Shown piece after piece: positions 55,950-64,000 of a stretch of DNA of 64,000 nucleotides; position 1 is the stretch's first letter, and each line of letters begins with the position of its first letter. This DNA is from Arthrobacter humicola (GTDB taxonomy: Bacteria; Actinomycetota; Actinomycetes; Actinomycetales; Micrococcaceae), in assembly GCF_022803015.1 (NCBI RefSeq), contig NZ_JAFKON010000006.1:124001-188000 (forward strand), in the 5' to 3' direction. Position numbers and translations under genes: made by a program. Under the pieces are notes generated by a model that saw only the letters and a list, made by a program, of their open reading frames with translations, had not been told where the DNA came from and ran no database searches.

Positions 55950-56366
55950 CTACTCACCACCTTCGCGACGCACAATGCGTGCCTTCAACGGCAGCTTGTG
56001 GATTGCCAGGCGCAGGGCCTCGCGAGCTACCTCTTCACTGACACCGGAGAGTTCGAAGAGAACCCGGCCCGGCTTGACGTTTGAGACCCACCATTCCGGA
56101 GAACCCTTACCGGAACCCATGCGGGTTTCGGCCGGCTTCTTCGTCAGCGGACGGTCCGGGTAAATGTTGATCCAGACCTTTCCGCCACGCTTGATGTGGC
56201 GGGTCATCGCGATACGGGCAGATTCGATCTGACGGTTCGTGACGTAGGCCGGGCTCAGCGCCTGGATGCCCCACTCACCGAAGGAGACCTGGGTGCCGCC
56301 CGTAGCAGCGCCGGAACGACCCGGGTGGTGCTGCTTACGGTGCTTGACTCGACGTGGGATAAGCAT
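55950..56366 (-). CDS. rplP: 50S ribosomal protein L16
   Basis: 138 residues. [37 protein letters not shown] and [19 protein letters not shown] are canonical. It starts directly after the rpsC stop. Confidence 0.98.
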   Translation of the reverse strand: MLIPRRVKHRKQHHPGRSGAATGGTQVSFGEWGIQALSPAYVTNRQIESARIAMTRHIKRGGKVWINIYPDRPLTKKPAETRMGSGKGSPEWWVSNVKPGRVLFELSGVSEEVAREALRLAIHKLPLKARIVRREGGE

Positions 56367-57209
56367 TTAAGCCTGTCCTCCTTCTACTGACTGTGCCGTG
56401 CCTGCGGCACCGGCTTCGACAGCCGGAGCTTCGGCGGCAGGTGCTGCCTCGGCTGCGGGGCGGTCGGGACGACGGCGGCGGTCACCACGGTCGGCGCCAC
56501 CCGGGCGGCCCGGGCGGTCGCCGGCACGGCCACGGGACGGAGCAGCAGCTGCCTGCTGAGCCAGTTCCTTGGCAGTGACGTCGCCCTTGTAGATCCAGAC
56601 CTTCACGCCGATGCGGCCGAAGGTGGTCTTGGCCTCGTAGAAGCCGTAGTCGATGTTCGCACGCAGGGTGTGCAGGGGCACACGGCCTTCGCGGTAGAAC
56701 TCCGAGCGGGACATTTCTGCGCCGCCCAGTCGACCCGAGCAAGCGATCCGGATGCCCTTGGCACCGGCGCGCTGTGCGGACTGCATGGCCTTCTTCATCG
56801 CACGGCGGAAAGCCACGCGGGAAGTCAGCTGCTCAGCAACGCCCTGGGCAACAAGCTGGGCTTCCATCTCGGGGTTCTTGACCTCGAGGATGTTCAGCTG
56901 AACCTGCTTGCCCGTGAGCTTCTCAAGCTCGCCGCGGATGCGGTCTGCTTCAGCGCCGCGGCGGCCGATGACGATGCCCGGACGTGCCGTGTGGATATCC
57001 ACGCGGACACGGTCGCGGGTGCGCTCGATTTCGACCTTGGCGATACCGGCGCGCTCCATGCCCGTGGACATGAGCTGGCGGATACGGATGTCTTCGCGAA
57101 CGAAGTCCTTGTACCGCTGGCCGGCCTTGGTGCTGTCGGCGAACCAGTGCGATACGTGATCGGTGGTGATGCCGAGTCGGAACCCGTGCGGGTTAACTTT
57201 CTGTCCCAC
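56367..57209 (-). CDS. rpsC: 30S ribosomal protein S3 with extended C-terminus
   Basis: 280 residues. The KH domain ([20 protein letters not shown]) and the C-terminal S3 domain ([30 protein letters not shown]) end near residue 215. The remaining 65 are Arg/Asp/Pro/Ala-rich and disordered ([19 protein letters not shown]). GTG start directly after rplV. Confidence 0.97.
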   Translation of the reverse strand: MGQKVNPHGFRLGITTDHVSHWFADSTKAGQRYKDFVREDIRIRQLMSTGMERAGIAKVEIERTRDRVRVDIHTARPGIVIGRRGAEADRIRGELEKLTGKQVQLNILEVKNPEMEAQLVAQGVAEQLTSRVAFRRAMKKAMQSAQRAGAKGIRIACSGRLGGAEMSRSEFYREGRVPLHTLRANIDYGFYEAKTTFGRIGVKVWIYKGDVTAKELAQQAAAAPSRGRAGDRPGRPGGADRGDRRRRPDRPAAEAAPAAEAPAVEAGAAGTAQSVEGGQA

Positions 57210-57575
57210 TTAGCGAGCCTCCTCTTTCTCCGGGGTAGCGACTACCACGGTGATGTGGCTCGTGCGCTTCTTGATCTGAAATGCACGACCCTGGGCTCGC
57301 GGCTGGAACCGCTTCATGGTCGGGCCTTCATCAACAAACGCTTCGCTGATGATGAGGTCACCTTCGTCAAACGCCACGCCGTCGCGGTCCGCGAGGACCC
57401 GGGCGTTGGAGATTGCCGACTGAACTACCTTGAATACCGGCTCCGAAGCTGCCTGGGGGGCAAACTTCAGAATTGCCAGAGCCTCATTCGCTTGCTTACC
57501 ACGAACAAGGTTGACGACGCGCCGGGCCTTCATAGGCGTTACGCGGATGTGACGCGCAATTGCCTTGGCTTCCAT
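57210..57575 (-). CDS. rplV: 50S ribosomal protein L22
   Basis: 121 residues. [40 protein letters not shown] and [16 protein letters not shown] are L22, whose long hairpin lines the exit tunnel. Confidence 0.97.
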   Translation of the reverse strand: MEAKAIARHIRVTPMKARRVVNLVRGKQANEALAILKFAPQAASEPVFKVVQSAISNARVLADRDGVAFDEGDLIISEAFVDEGPTMKRFQPRAQGRAFQIKKRTSHITVVVATPEKEEAR

Positions 57576-57613
57576 TGCTTTCCTTCTCTCGTCTTTGACG
57601 TAAGTGCAGGCGC

Positions 57614-57895
57614 CTAGCGGCGCTTGCCCTTACGGTCGTCCTTGACATGGCCGCGGAATGTCCGCGTGGGAGCGAATTCGCCGAGCTTGTGCCCGACCAT
57701 CGACTCAGTGACAAACACGGGGATGTGCTTGCGTCCGTCGTGTACGGCGATCGTGTGGCCGAGCATGTCGGGGACGATCATCGAACGGCGGGACCAGGTC
57801 TTGATGACGTTCTTGGTGCCCTTTTCGTTTTCCCTGGCTACCTTTACAAAGAGGTGCTGGTCAACGAAAGGACCTTTTTTCAGGCTGCGTGGCAT
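57614..57895 (-). CDS. rpsS: 30S ribosomal protein S19
   Basis: 93 residues. [39 protein letters not shown] and [18 protein letters not shown] are canonical S19. Confidence 0.98.
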   Translation of the reverse strand: MPRSLKKGPFVDQHLFVKVARENEKGTKNVIKTWSRRSMIVPDMLGHTIAVHDGRKHIPVFVTESMVGHKLGEFAPTRTFRGHVKDDRKGKRR

Positions 57896-57907
57896 GTGTC
57901 CAGGCTC

Positions 57908-58747
57908 CTATCGCTTGTTCTTGCCAGTACGACGGCGACGAACAATAAGCTTGTCGCTCTCTTTGTTGGGACGGCGGGTGCGGCCTTCGCGCTTACCGTT
58001 CGGGTTGACGGGGTGACGTCCACCGGACGTCTTACCCTCGCCACCACCGTGGGGGTGGTCAACCGGGTTCATGGCGACACCACGGACGGTCGGGCGAACG
58101 CCCTTCCACCGCATACGGCCGGCCTTGCCCCAGTTGATGTTCGACTGCTCGGCGTTGCCGACCTCGCCGACGGTTGCGCGGCAGCGCACGTCAACGTTGC
58201 GGATTTCGCCGGAAGGCAGACGCAGCTGGGCGAAACGGCCTTCCTTTGCAACGAGCTGGATCGATGCGCCGGCGGAGCGGCCCATCTTGGCGCCGCCACC
58301 CGGACGCAGTTCGACTGCGTGGATTACGGTACCGACCGGGATGTTGCGCAGCGGAAGGTTGTTGCCGGGCTTGATGTCAGCGTCGGCGCCGGCCTCTACG
58401 AAGTCGCCCTGGGACAGCTTGTTCGGGGCGATGATGTAACGCTTGGTGCCATCAACGTAGTGCAGGAGGGCGATCCGAGCCGTGCGGTTCGGGTCGTACT
58501 CGATTTCGGCAACGCGGGCGTTGACGCCGTCCTTGTCGTGGCGACGGAAGTCGATCAGACGGTACTGGCGCTTGTGTCCACCACCCTTGTGACGGGTCGT
58601 GATCTTACCGGAGTTGTTACGGCCACCCTTTTTCGGGAGGGGACGTACCAACGACTTTTCCGGCGTCGACCGCGTGATTTCAGTGAAGTCCGCTACGCTC
58701 GAGCCGCGACGGCCCGGGGTAGTCGGCTTGTATTTACGGATTCCCAT
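57908..58747 (-). CDS. rplB: 50S ribosomal protein L2
   Basis: 279 residues. [20 protein letters not shown], the central [20 protein letters not shown] and the peptidyl-transferase loop [20 protein letters not shown] are canonical. It follows rplW by 29 bases. Confidence 0.98.
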   Translation of the reverse strand: MGIRKYKPTTPGRRGSSVADFTEITRSTPEKSLVRPLPKKGGRNNSGKITTRHKGGGHKRQYRLIDFRRHDKDGVNARVAEIEYDPNRTARIALLHYVDGTKRYIIAPNKLSQGDFVEAGADADIKPGNNLPLRNIPVGTVIHAVELRPGGGAKMGRSAGASIQLVAKEGRFAQLRLPSGEIRNVDVRCRATVGEVGNAEQSNINWGKAGRMRWKGVRPTVRGVAMNPVDHPHGGGEGKTSGGRHPVNPNGKREGRTRRPNKESDKLIVRRRRTGKNKR

Positions 58748-58776
58748 AATTTATTTCCTCGTTAAAGTGGTCTCCG

Positions 58777-59082
58777 CTATGAAAGCGGACCGCCGAAGAT
58801 GTCGATAGTGCCTTCTTTGAGGCTCACAATTGCACGCTTGGTGTTCTTGCGGGTACCCCAGCCGAATTTGGTGCGCTTGCGCTTACCGGCACGGTTGATG
58901 GTGTTGATCGATTCGACCTTGACGGAGAAAATCTTCTCCACGGCCAGCTTGATCTCGGTCTTGTTCGAGCGGGGGTCCACCAGGAAGGTGTACTTGCCCT
59001 CGTCGATCAGGCCGTAGCTCTTTTCCGAGACAACGGGTGCAAGCACGACGTCGCGCGGGTCTTTGATGGTGGCTGCACTCAC
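58777..59082 (-). CDS. rplW: 50S ribosomal protein L23
   Basis: 101 residues. [39 protein letters not shown] and [20 protein letters not shown] match L23, the exit-tunnel docking site. GTG start overlapping rplD by four bases. Confidence 0.97.
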   Translation of the reverse strand: MSAATIKDPRDVVLAPVVSEKSYGLIDEGKYTFLVDPRSNKTEIKLAVEKIFSVKVESINTINRAGKRKRTKFGWGTRKNTKRAIVSLKEGTIDIFGGPLS

Positions 59083-59699
59083 TTGGCATCCTCCTCGTTC
59101 TTTGCAACCTTGTCAGCAACGAATGCTTCGTAGGCAGCCTTGGTGAAGACTACGTCGTCGGAAACGAGAACGTCGTAGGTGTTCAGCTGGTCTGCGTACA
59201 GAACGTGAACTTCCTCGAGGTTGCGCACGGACAGTGCAGCAACATCGTTGGCGCGCTCAATGACAACGAGCAGGTTCTTGCGCTCGGAAACTCCGCGCAG
59301 GGTTGCCAGTGCTTCCTTGGAGGACGGCGTGGAGCCGGCAACCAGGTCAGCAACGACGTGAACGCGGCCGTTGCGGGCGCGGTCCGAGAGTGCGCCGCGC
59401 AGTGCAGCAGCAATCATCTTCTTGGGGGTGCGCTGGCTGTAGTCACGCGGCGTGGGGCCGTGGACAACGCCACCACCGGTCATGTGAGGAGCACGGATGG
59501 AACCCTGACGGGCGCGGCCGGTGCCCTTCTGCTTGAACGGCTTGCGACCTGCACCGGAAACCTCGGCGCGGGTCTTGGTCTTGTGGGTACCCTGGCGAGC
59601 AGCAGCGAGCTGGGCAACGACGACCTGGTGCAGCAGCGGCACGTTGGTCTGTACGTCGAAGATCTCTGCAGGCAGGTCAACCTTGACAGTGCTAGTCAT
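59079..59699 (-). CDS. rplD: 50S ribosomal protein L4
   Basis: 206 residues. [20 protein letters not shown], the tunnel loop [20 protein letters not shown] and [20 protein letters not shown] are L4. No E. coli-type autoregulatory leader was identified. Four bases after rplC. Confidence 0.97.
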   Translation of the reverse strand: MTSTVKVDLPAEIFDVQTNVPLLHQVVVAQLAAARQGTHKTKTRAEVSGAGRKPFKQKGTGRARQGSIRAPHMTGGGVVHGPTPRDYSQRTPKKMIAAALRGALSDRARNGRVHVVADLVAGSTPSSKEALATLRGVSERKNLLVVIERANDVAALSVRNLEEVHVLYADQLNTYDVLVSDDVVFTKAAYEAFVADKVAKNEEDAK

Positions 59700-59703
59700 T
59701 GAA

Positions 59704-60354
59704 CTAGGCTCCCTTCACGGCGGTGCGTACGAGTACGACCTGGCCGCGGGCGCCGGGGACGGCGCCCTTGATCAGGAGCAGCGACTTCTCGACGTCAACC
59801 GCGTGGACCGTGAGGTTCAGCGTGGTGTGACGAACGGCGCCCATGCGGCCGGCCATTTTCATGCCCTTGAAGACGCGGCTCGGGGTGGATGCGCCACCGA
59901 TAGAACCGGGCTTACGGTGGTTCTTGTGGGCACCGTGGGAAGCTCCAACGCCGTGGAAGCCGTGACGCTTCATAACACCGGCGAAGCCCTTACCCTTGGT
60001 GGTGCCAACGACGTCGATCTTCTGGCCGGCTTCGAAGAGCTCTACGGAGAGCTCCTGGCCCAGCTCGTAAGAGTCAGCATCTGCAGTGCGCAGTTCTACG
60101 ACGTGGCGGCGAGGCGTGACGCCTGCCTTTTCAAAGTGACCAGCCAGCGGCTTGGTGACCTTGCGGGGATCGATCTGGCCGTAGCCGATCTGAACGGCGA
60201 CATAGCCATCAGTTTCTGCGTTGCGCAGCTGCGTGATGACGTTCGAGTCAGCCTGGACCACAGTGACGGGGATGAGCTTGTTGTTCTCGTCCCAGACCTG
60301 GGTCATGCCGAGCTTCGTGCCCAGCAGGCCCTTTACGTTACGGGTTGCGGTCAT
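59704..60354 (-). CDS. rplC: 50S ribosomal protein L3
   Basis: 216 residues. [40 protein letters not shown] and [20 protein letters not shown] are canonical. It follows rpsJ by 17 bases. Confidence 0.98.
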   Translation of the reverse strand: MTATRNVKGLLGTKLGMTQVWDENNKLIPVTVVQADSNVITQLRNAETDGYVAVQIGYGQIDPRKVTKPLAGHFEKAGVTPRRHVVELRTADADSYELGQELSVELFEAGQKIDVVGTTKGKGFAGVMKRHGFHGVGASHGAHKNHRKPGSIGGASTPSRVFKGMKMAGRMGAVRHTTLNLTVHAVDVEKSLLLIKGAVPGARGQVVLVRTAVKGA

Positions 60355-60371
60355 AGTCTCTCAGCACCTCC

Positions 60372-60680
60372 CTACAGCTTGATTTCGATGTTCACGTCGG
60401 CCGGCAGGTCGAGACGCATGAGCGAATCAACAGCCTTGGGCGTGGGGTCGATGATGTCGATAAGACGCTTGTGCGTGCGCATTTCGAAGTGCTCGCGGCT
60501 GTCCTTGTACTTGTGCGGAGAGCGAATAACGCAGTAAACGTTCTTCTCCGTCGGCAGCGGCACGGGGCCAACTACAGTTGCGCCTGCGCGCGTGACCGTC
60601 TCAACGATCTTCCGTGCTGAAACGTCAATGACCTCGTGGTCATATGACTTCAGCCGGATGCGGATTTTTTGTCCCGCCAT
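60372..60680 (-). CDS. rpsJ: 30S ribosomal protein S10
   Basis: 102 residues. [40 protein letters not shown] and [20 protein letters not shown] are canonical. First gene of the S10 operon, preceded by a leader of up to about 280 bases. Confidence 0.98.
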
Positions 60681-61030
60681 GTCGCCTGACTCTCTTTCAG
60701 TCTGTGCTTCCCCTGATTAGGGCTGCCCTGTTCACTTACTAGTTGTATGGCTGCCGAAGCATTTGAAGTCGTGACTACCACCCGCCGCACAAGCTGAATC
60801 CGGAAGGATCCGGGTTCCTCAACCTGCCGACGCAACCGACCCCCGCGGTCGGGCGTGTCGCATGTTTTCACACGTACGCGTCCGCAATTCCATGGGGAGT
60901 GGGTTATGTTTGGTCTCTCACTTGGACCCTGGCATCCGGCATTATCCGGATCGGGACGCGAAAGAGCGCTTGAACAACTCATCTAGTATGCCGGAATTTG
61001 CGGGCAGAAGCGAATCAGCCCCTTTGCGCG
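60681..61030 (-). promoter_or_regulatory. Leader and promoter region of the S10 operon
   Basis: About 350 bases without a gene. On the minus strand GATAAT (60948-60943) is a good -10 box, set inside the inverted repeat ATCCGG-6-CCGGAT (60936-60953), but no -35 is evident at normal spacing. A GC-rich hairpin (CGACC...GGTCG, about 60838-60855) lies in the leader. The plus strand of the far end carries the beta-glucosidase regulatory region. Confidence 0.45.
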
Positions 61031-61117
61031 GCCGTGCAGCCACAGTACTGCAATCGCAGTAGTGCAAGCGCAGCCGTGCAGCCGAACAGGCAACGTACTG
61101 CAGTCGCAGTAGTGCAA
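61031..61117. promoter_or_regulatory. Twin palindromic operator upstream of the beta-glucosidase gene
   Basis: Two copies of a palindrome, TACTGCAATCGCAGTA (61046-61061) and TACTGCAGTCGCAGTA (61096-61111), stand exactly 50 bases apart. They are embedded in longer direct repeats of 23 bases. GCCGTGCAGCC is also repeated (61031-61041 and 61073-61083). The second palindrome ends about 60 bases before the beta-glucosidase start. The paired sites suggest cooperative binding or looping by a dimeric repressor. Confidence 0.65.
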
Positions 61118-61169
61118 TCACTGCCGGAGGGCCATTGTCCTGAATCGCCGTCGAATGGATGATAGGGGC

Positions 61170-62594
61170 ATGACTGTGCAGGACTCTGTAGCAGTTCAGG
61201 CCCTCGCCGCACGCCTGAGCCCCGGATTCACCCTGGGTGTTTCCTCCGCGGCCTTCCAGATCGAGGGCAGCCTTGCCGCCGGCGGCCGCGGGCCCTCCGG
61301 CTGGGACGCCTTTGCCGAAAAGCCCGGCAACATCCTGCATGGGCACTCCCCCGCCGTGGCCTGCGACCACTACAACCGCGCCGAGGAAGACATCGAACTG
61401 ATGCGCGATCTCGGGATCGATTCCTACCGCTTTTCGATCTCGTGGCCGCGGGTCCAGCCCGAGGGCAGCGGCCGCTTCAATGCGGCCGGCCTGGACTTCT
61501 ACGACCGCCTGATCGACCGGCTCCTCGCCGCCGGCATCTCCCCCATGGCCACTCTCTACCACTGGGATACGCCGCTGCCCCTCGAACACCGGGGCGGCTG
61601 GATGAACCGTTCGACGGCGGAACGGTTCGCCGAGTACAGCGCGGCCGCCGGCAAGCGGTTCGGCGACCGCGTGGCGCAGTGGGTGACGCTGAACGAGCCC
61701 GCCTCGGTTACCCTGAACGGCTACGCCCTGGGCGTGCACGCGCCCGGCCGCGGCCTGCTCTTCGATGCCCTGCCGTCGGTGCGGCATCAGCTCCTGGGGC
61801 ACGGGCTGGCGGTTCAGGCGCTGCGCGCGGAGGGCGTCGCCGGCGCCGTCGGGGTCGCGAACCTGCATTCCCCGGTCCGGCCTGCTTCCGGTTCGCCAAC
61901 AGACAGGATGCTGGCCAGGGTGTTCGACTTCGTGCTGAACCGGCTCTACGCTGACCCGATCCTCCTGGGCCGCTTTCCCCGGCTGCCGCTGATCGCCCGG
62001 CCGTGGTTCCGTTCAATGCGGAGCATCAGCGACGCGGACCTGGCCACGATCCACCAGCCGCTGGATTTCTACGGCCTGAACTATTACTACCCCGTGAAGG
62101 TGGCCACGGGACGCGGCGTCGACAGCCCCTCGGCAACCGCGGAGGCGATGCTGAAAGTCCCGTTCCATATGGCCGCGTTCCCGGAGTACGAACGCACGGG
62201 ATTCGGCTGGCCGGTCGCTCCGGACCACCTGGGGATCCTGCTCCGGGAGCTGAAGGACCGGTACGGGTCTTCGCTGCCGCCGCTCTACATCACCGAGAGC
62301 GGGGCGAGCTTCCCCGAACCCGACCACGTTACCGGCCCCATTCCCGATGCCGGCCGGATCAGCTACCTCGCTGCACACCTCAGCCACGCGGTCGAGGCCA
62401 CCTCCCCCGGGGGCGTGGCACACGACGTCGAACTGCTCGGCTATTACGTCTGGACGCTGATGGACAACTTCGAATGGGCGGCAGGCTACTCGCAGCGCTT
62501 CGGCCTGGTGCACGTCGATTTCACGAGCCTCAAGCGCACGCCGAAAGACTCGTACTACTGGTACCAGGCCCTCGCGCGGGCACGCCGGGCCTGA
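61170..62594 (+). CDS. Beta-glucosidase, GH1 family
   Basis: 474 residues from ATG 61170, with AGGGG five bases upstream. It hydrolyses beta-glucosides such as cellobiose. The acid/base Glu176 lies in WVTLNEPASVTLNGYALGVH and the nucleophile Glu376 in YITESGAS (the usual motif is TENG). GYYVWTLMDNFEWAAGYSQR is the sugar-binding C-terminal segment. No signal peptide, so cytosolic. It stands alone between the S10 operon and tuf with no transporter gene nearby, and the twin operator upstream implies its own regulator elsewhere. Confidence 0.95.
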   Translation: MTVQDSVAVQALAARLSPGFTLGVSSAAFQIEGSLAAGGRGPSGWDAFAEKPGNILHGHSPAVACDHYNRAEEDIELMRDLGIDSYRFSISWPRVQPEGSGRFNAAGLDFYDRLIDRLLAAGISPMATLYHWDTPLPLEHRGGWMNRSTAERFAEYSAAAGKRFGDRVAQWVTLNEPASVTLNGYALGVHAPGRGLLFDALPSVRHQLLGHGLAVQALRAEGVAGAVGVANLHSPVRPASGSPTDRMLARVFDFVLNRLYADPILLGRFPRLPLIARPWFRSMRSISDADLATIHQPLDFYGLNYYYPVKVATGRGVDSPSATAEAMLKVPFHMAAFPEYERTGFGWPVAPDHLGILLRELKDRYGSSLPPLYITESGASFPEPDHVTGPIPDAGRISYLAAHLSHAVEATSPGGVAHDVELLGYYVWTLMDNFEWAAGYSQRFGLVHVDFTSLKRTPKDSYYWYQALARARRA

Positions 62595-62610
62595 GCCCCG
62601 CCCGGCCCCG

Positions 62611-62736
62611 CTACTGGTTGCGGTTGGACCTATTGATGCGCTTGGCGCGCTCGATCTCCTGGCGGAAGTGCCTCTTCGCCCAAAAGAACGCGACGACGAC
62701 CGCGGCGGCGATCAGTAGAAAAATGAACCAGCCCAT
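62611..62736 (-). CDS. Small single-pass membrane protein of unknown function
   Basis: 41 codons from ATG 62736, behind AAGGGAG six bases upstream. The protein starts MGWFIFLLIAAAVVVAFFW, one membrane helix, and ends with a basic cytosolic tail rich in Arg, Lys and Asn (HFRQEIERAKRINRSNR). The good ribosome site, helix and coding character support a real gene. It lies between tuf, on the same strand and upstream, and the convergent beta-glucosidase gene. I know no function. Confidence 0.65.
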   Translation of the reverse strand: MGWFIFLLIAAAVVVAFFWAKRHFRQEIERAKRINRSNRNQ

Positions 62737-62776
62737 GGTGAACTCCCTTCCCTTCCTGCAAAGGTATCAGGAACTT

Positions 62777-62816
62777 AAAAGGAACAGCCCCGCTGCAAGT
62801 GCAGCGGGGCTGTTCC
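62777..62816 (-). terminator. Intrinsic terminator after tuf
   Basis: Perfect 16-base arms (62781-62796 and 62801-62816) around a four-base loop, with TTTT following on the minus strand. It stands 65 bases after the tuf stop. Confidence 0.9.
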
Positions 62817-62880
62817 CGATCCTCTGGTCAGCTGCCAGACGGCTGGCTGATCAGGGGCAAAGCATCAGATCGGCAAGTAA

Positions 62881-64000
62881 TTACTTGATGATCTTGGTGA
62901 CGCGTCCTGAACCAACGGTGCGGCCGCCTTCGCGGATAGCGAAGCCGAGGCCCTCTTCCATTGCGATCGGCTGGATGAGCGCAACGGTCATCTCAGTGTT
63001 GTCGCCGGGCATAACCATTTCCGTGCCTTCCGGCAGGGTGATAACGCCGGTTACGTCCGTGGTGCGGAAGTAGAACTGCGGGCGGTAGTTGGAGTAGAAC
63101 GGGTTGTGACGTCCGCCTTCGTCCTTGGAGAGGATGTAGACGTTAGCCTCGAAGTCGGTGTGCGGGGTGATGGAACCCGGCTTGACGACAACCTGGCCAC
63201 GCTCGACATCGTCGCGCTTCAGACCGCGGAGCAGGAGGCCACAGTTCTCGCCGGCCCATGCTTCGTCGAGCTGCTTGTGGAACATCTCGATACCGGTAAC
63301 CGTGGTCTTCTGGACCGGGCGGATGCCGACGATCTCGACCTCGGAGTTGATGGCGAGGGTTCCACGCTCGGCGCGGCCCGTAACAACGGTGCCACGGCCG
63401 GTGATCGTGAAGACATCTTCGATCGGCATCAGGAAGGGCTTGTCACGGTCACGTACGGGGTCCGGAACGGACTCGTCGACAGCAGCCATGAGGTCCTCAA
63501 CGGACTTGACCCAGACGGGGTCGCCTTCGAGGGCCTTCAGGCCGGAAACGCGAACAACCGGAGCCTCGTCGCCATCGAAGCCCTGCGAGCTGAGCAGCTC
63601 GCGAACTTCCATTTCAACGAGGTCGAGGAGCTCTTCGTCGTCAACCATGTCAGCCTTGTTCAGCGCGACCAGCAGGTAGGGAACGCCAACCTGGCGGGCG
63701 AGCAGAACGTGCTCGCGGGTCTGAGCCATCGGGCCGTCAGTGGCGGCAACCACGAGGATTGCACCGTCCATCTGAGCAGCGCCGGTGATCATGTTCTTGA
63801 TGTAGTCAGCGTGACCCGGAGCATCTACGTGTGCGTAGTGGCGCTTCTCGGTCTGGTACTCAACGTGGGAGATGTTGATGGTAATGCCGCGCTGACGCTC
63901 TTCGGGAGCAGAGTCAATCGACGCGAAGTCACGCTTCTCGTTGAGAGTCGGGTACTTGTCGTACAGCACCTTGGAAATGGCGGCCGTCAGCGTCGTCTTA
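62881..64000 (-). CDS. tuf: Elongation factor Tu (5' end beyond the window)
   Basis: 372 C-terminal residues; about the first 24 lie past the right edge. The visible frame begins with [17 protein letters not shown], the end of the P-loop. The switch region [20 protein letters not shown], the G-motifs [11 protein letters not shown] and [10 protein letters not shown], and the tRNA-binding C-terminus ([19 protein letters not shown]) are intact. It delivers aminoacyl-tRNA to the ribosome. A terminator follows. Confidence 0.98.
   Translation of the reverse strand, partial: KTTLTAAISKVLYDKYPTLNEKRDFASIDSAPEERQRGITINISHVEYQTEKRHYAHVDAPGHADYIKNMITGAAQMDGAILVVAATDGPMAQTREHVLLARQVGVPYLLVALNKADMVDDEELLDLVEMEVRELLSSQGFDGDEAPVVRVSGLKALEGDPVWVKSVEDLMAAVDESVPDPVRDRDKPFLMPIEDVFTITGRGTVVTGRAERGTLAINSEVEIVGIRPVQKTTVTGIEMFHKQLDEAWAGENCGLLLRGLKRDDVERGQVVVKPGSITPHTDFEANVYILSKDEGGRHNPFYSNYRPQFYFRTTDVTGVITLPEGTEMVMPGDNTEMTVALIQPIAMEEGLGFAIREGGRTVGSGRVTKIIK

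Noticed and set aside
1..64000. tRNA, rRNA, CRISPR arrays, transposases and phage attachment sites
   Set aside because: Looked for cloverleaf-like sequences, regular short repeats and transposase motifs; none was convincing. The repeats seen are palindromes or tandem units as described.

Overview
The window is chromosomal DNA from a high-GC actinobacterium. The S10/spc/alpha ribosomal genes, the adjacent glmM-coaA-glmS-acpS-nnr block and the GlgX-TreY-TreZ trehalose route fit the Arthrobacter/Pseudarthrobacter branch of the Micrococcaceae. That assignment rests on protein recognition and gene order; no database was searched.

Layout. 1-1.2 kb: the tail of an unidentified gene, then a solitary DUF559/AbiEi-like gene flanked by two palindromes of the same geometry. 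1.2-10.1 kb (minus strand): ino1, an aldo-keto reductase, treZ, treY and glgX, which make inositol phosphate and turn glycogen-type glucans into trehalose. 10.1-17.6 kb: nnr, acpS and glmS (minus), coaA and a Tat/lipobox D,D-carboxypeptidase (plus), and glmM (minus), covering NAD(P)HX repair, CoA/ACP supply and the route to UDP-GlcNAc. 17.7-22.2 kb: an unrecognised pseudogene with two frameshifts, then a GT2-GtrA / GT39 membrane glycosylation pair. 22.3-23.3 kb: rpsI and rplM.

23.6-42.0 kb (plus strand, except the response regulator): the accessory heart of the window. One prepilin peptidase is followed by two complete tad (Flp/type IVc pilus) clusters in tandem. Each has flp, tadE, a tadG-like gene, rcpC/cpaB, tadZ/cpaE, tadA/cpaF, tadB and tadC, with a strong hairpin right after the main pilin gene. 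A Hpt-like protein without the phospho-accepting histidine, an OmpR-type response regulator and a membrane histidine kinase follow. The whole block sits between truA and rplM, which are neighbours in other actinobacteria.

42.0-60.7 kb (minus strand): truA, rplQ, rpoA, rpsK, rpsM, rpmJ, infA, a P1-family peptidase, map, adk, secY, the spc operon (rplO back to rplN) and the S10 operon (rpsQ back to rpsJ). rpsD and rpsN are missing from their usual places. 60.7-64 kb: the S10 leader, a twin palindromic operator in front of a GH1 beta-glucosidase gene (plus), a 41-codon membrane-protein gene, and tuf running off the right edge.

The points most worth following are the ancient tandem tad duplication with a shared cysteine-patterned TadG ectodomain, the degenerate Hpt protein beside its two-component pair, the DUF559 gene bracketed by matched palindromes, the intrinsic terminator buried in the first codons of truA, and the twin operator upstream of the beta-glucosidase gene. 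No tRNA, rRNA, CRISPR array or transposase was seen.
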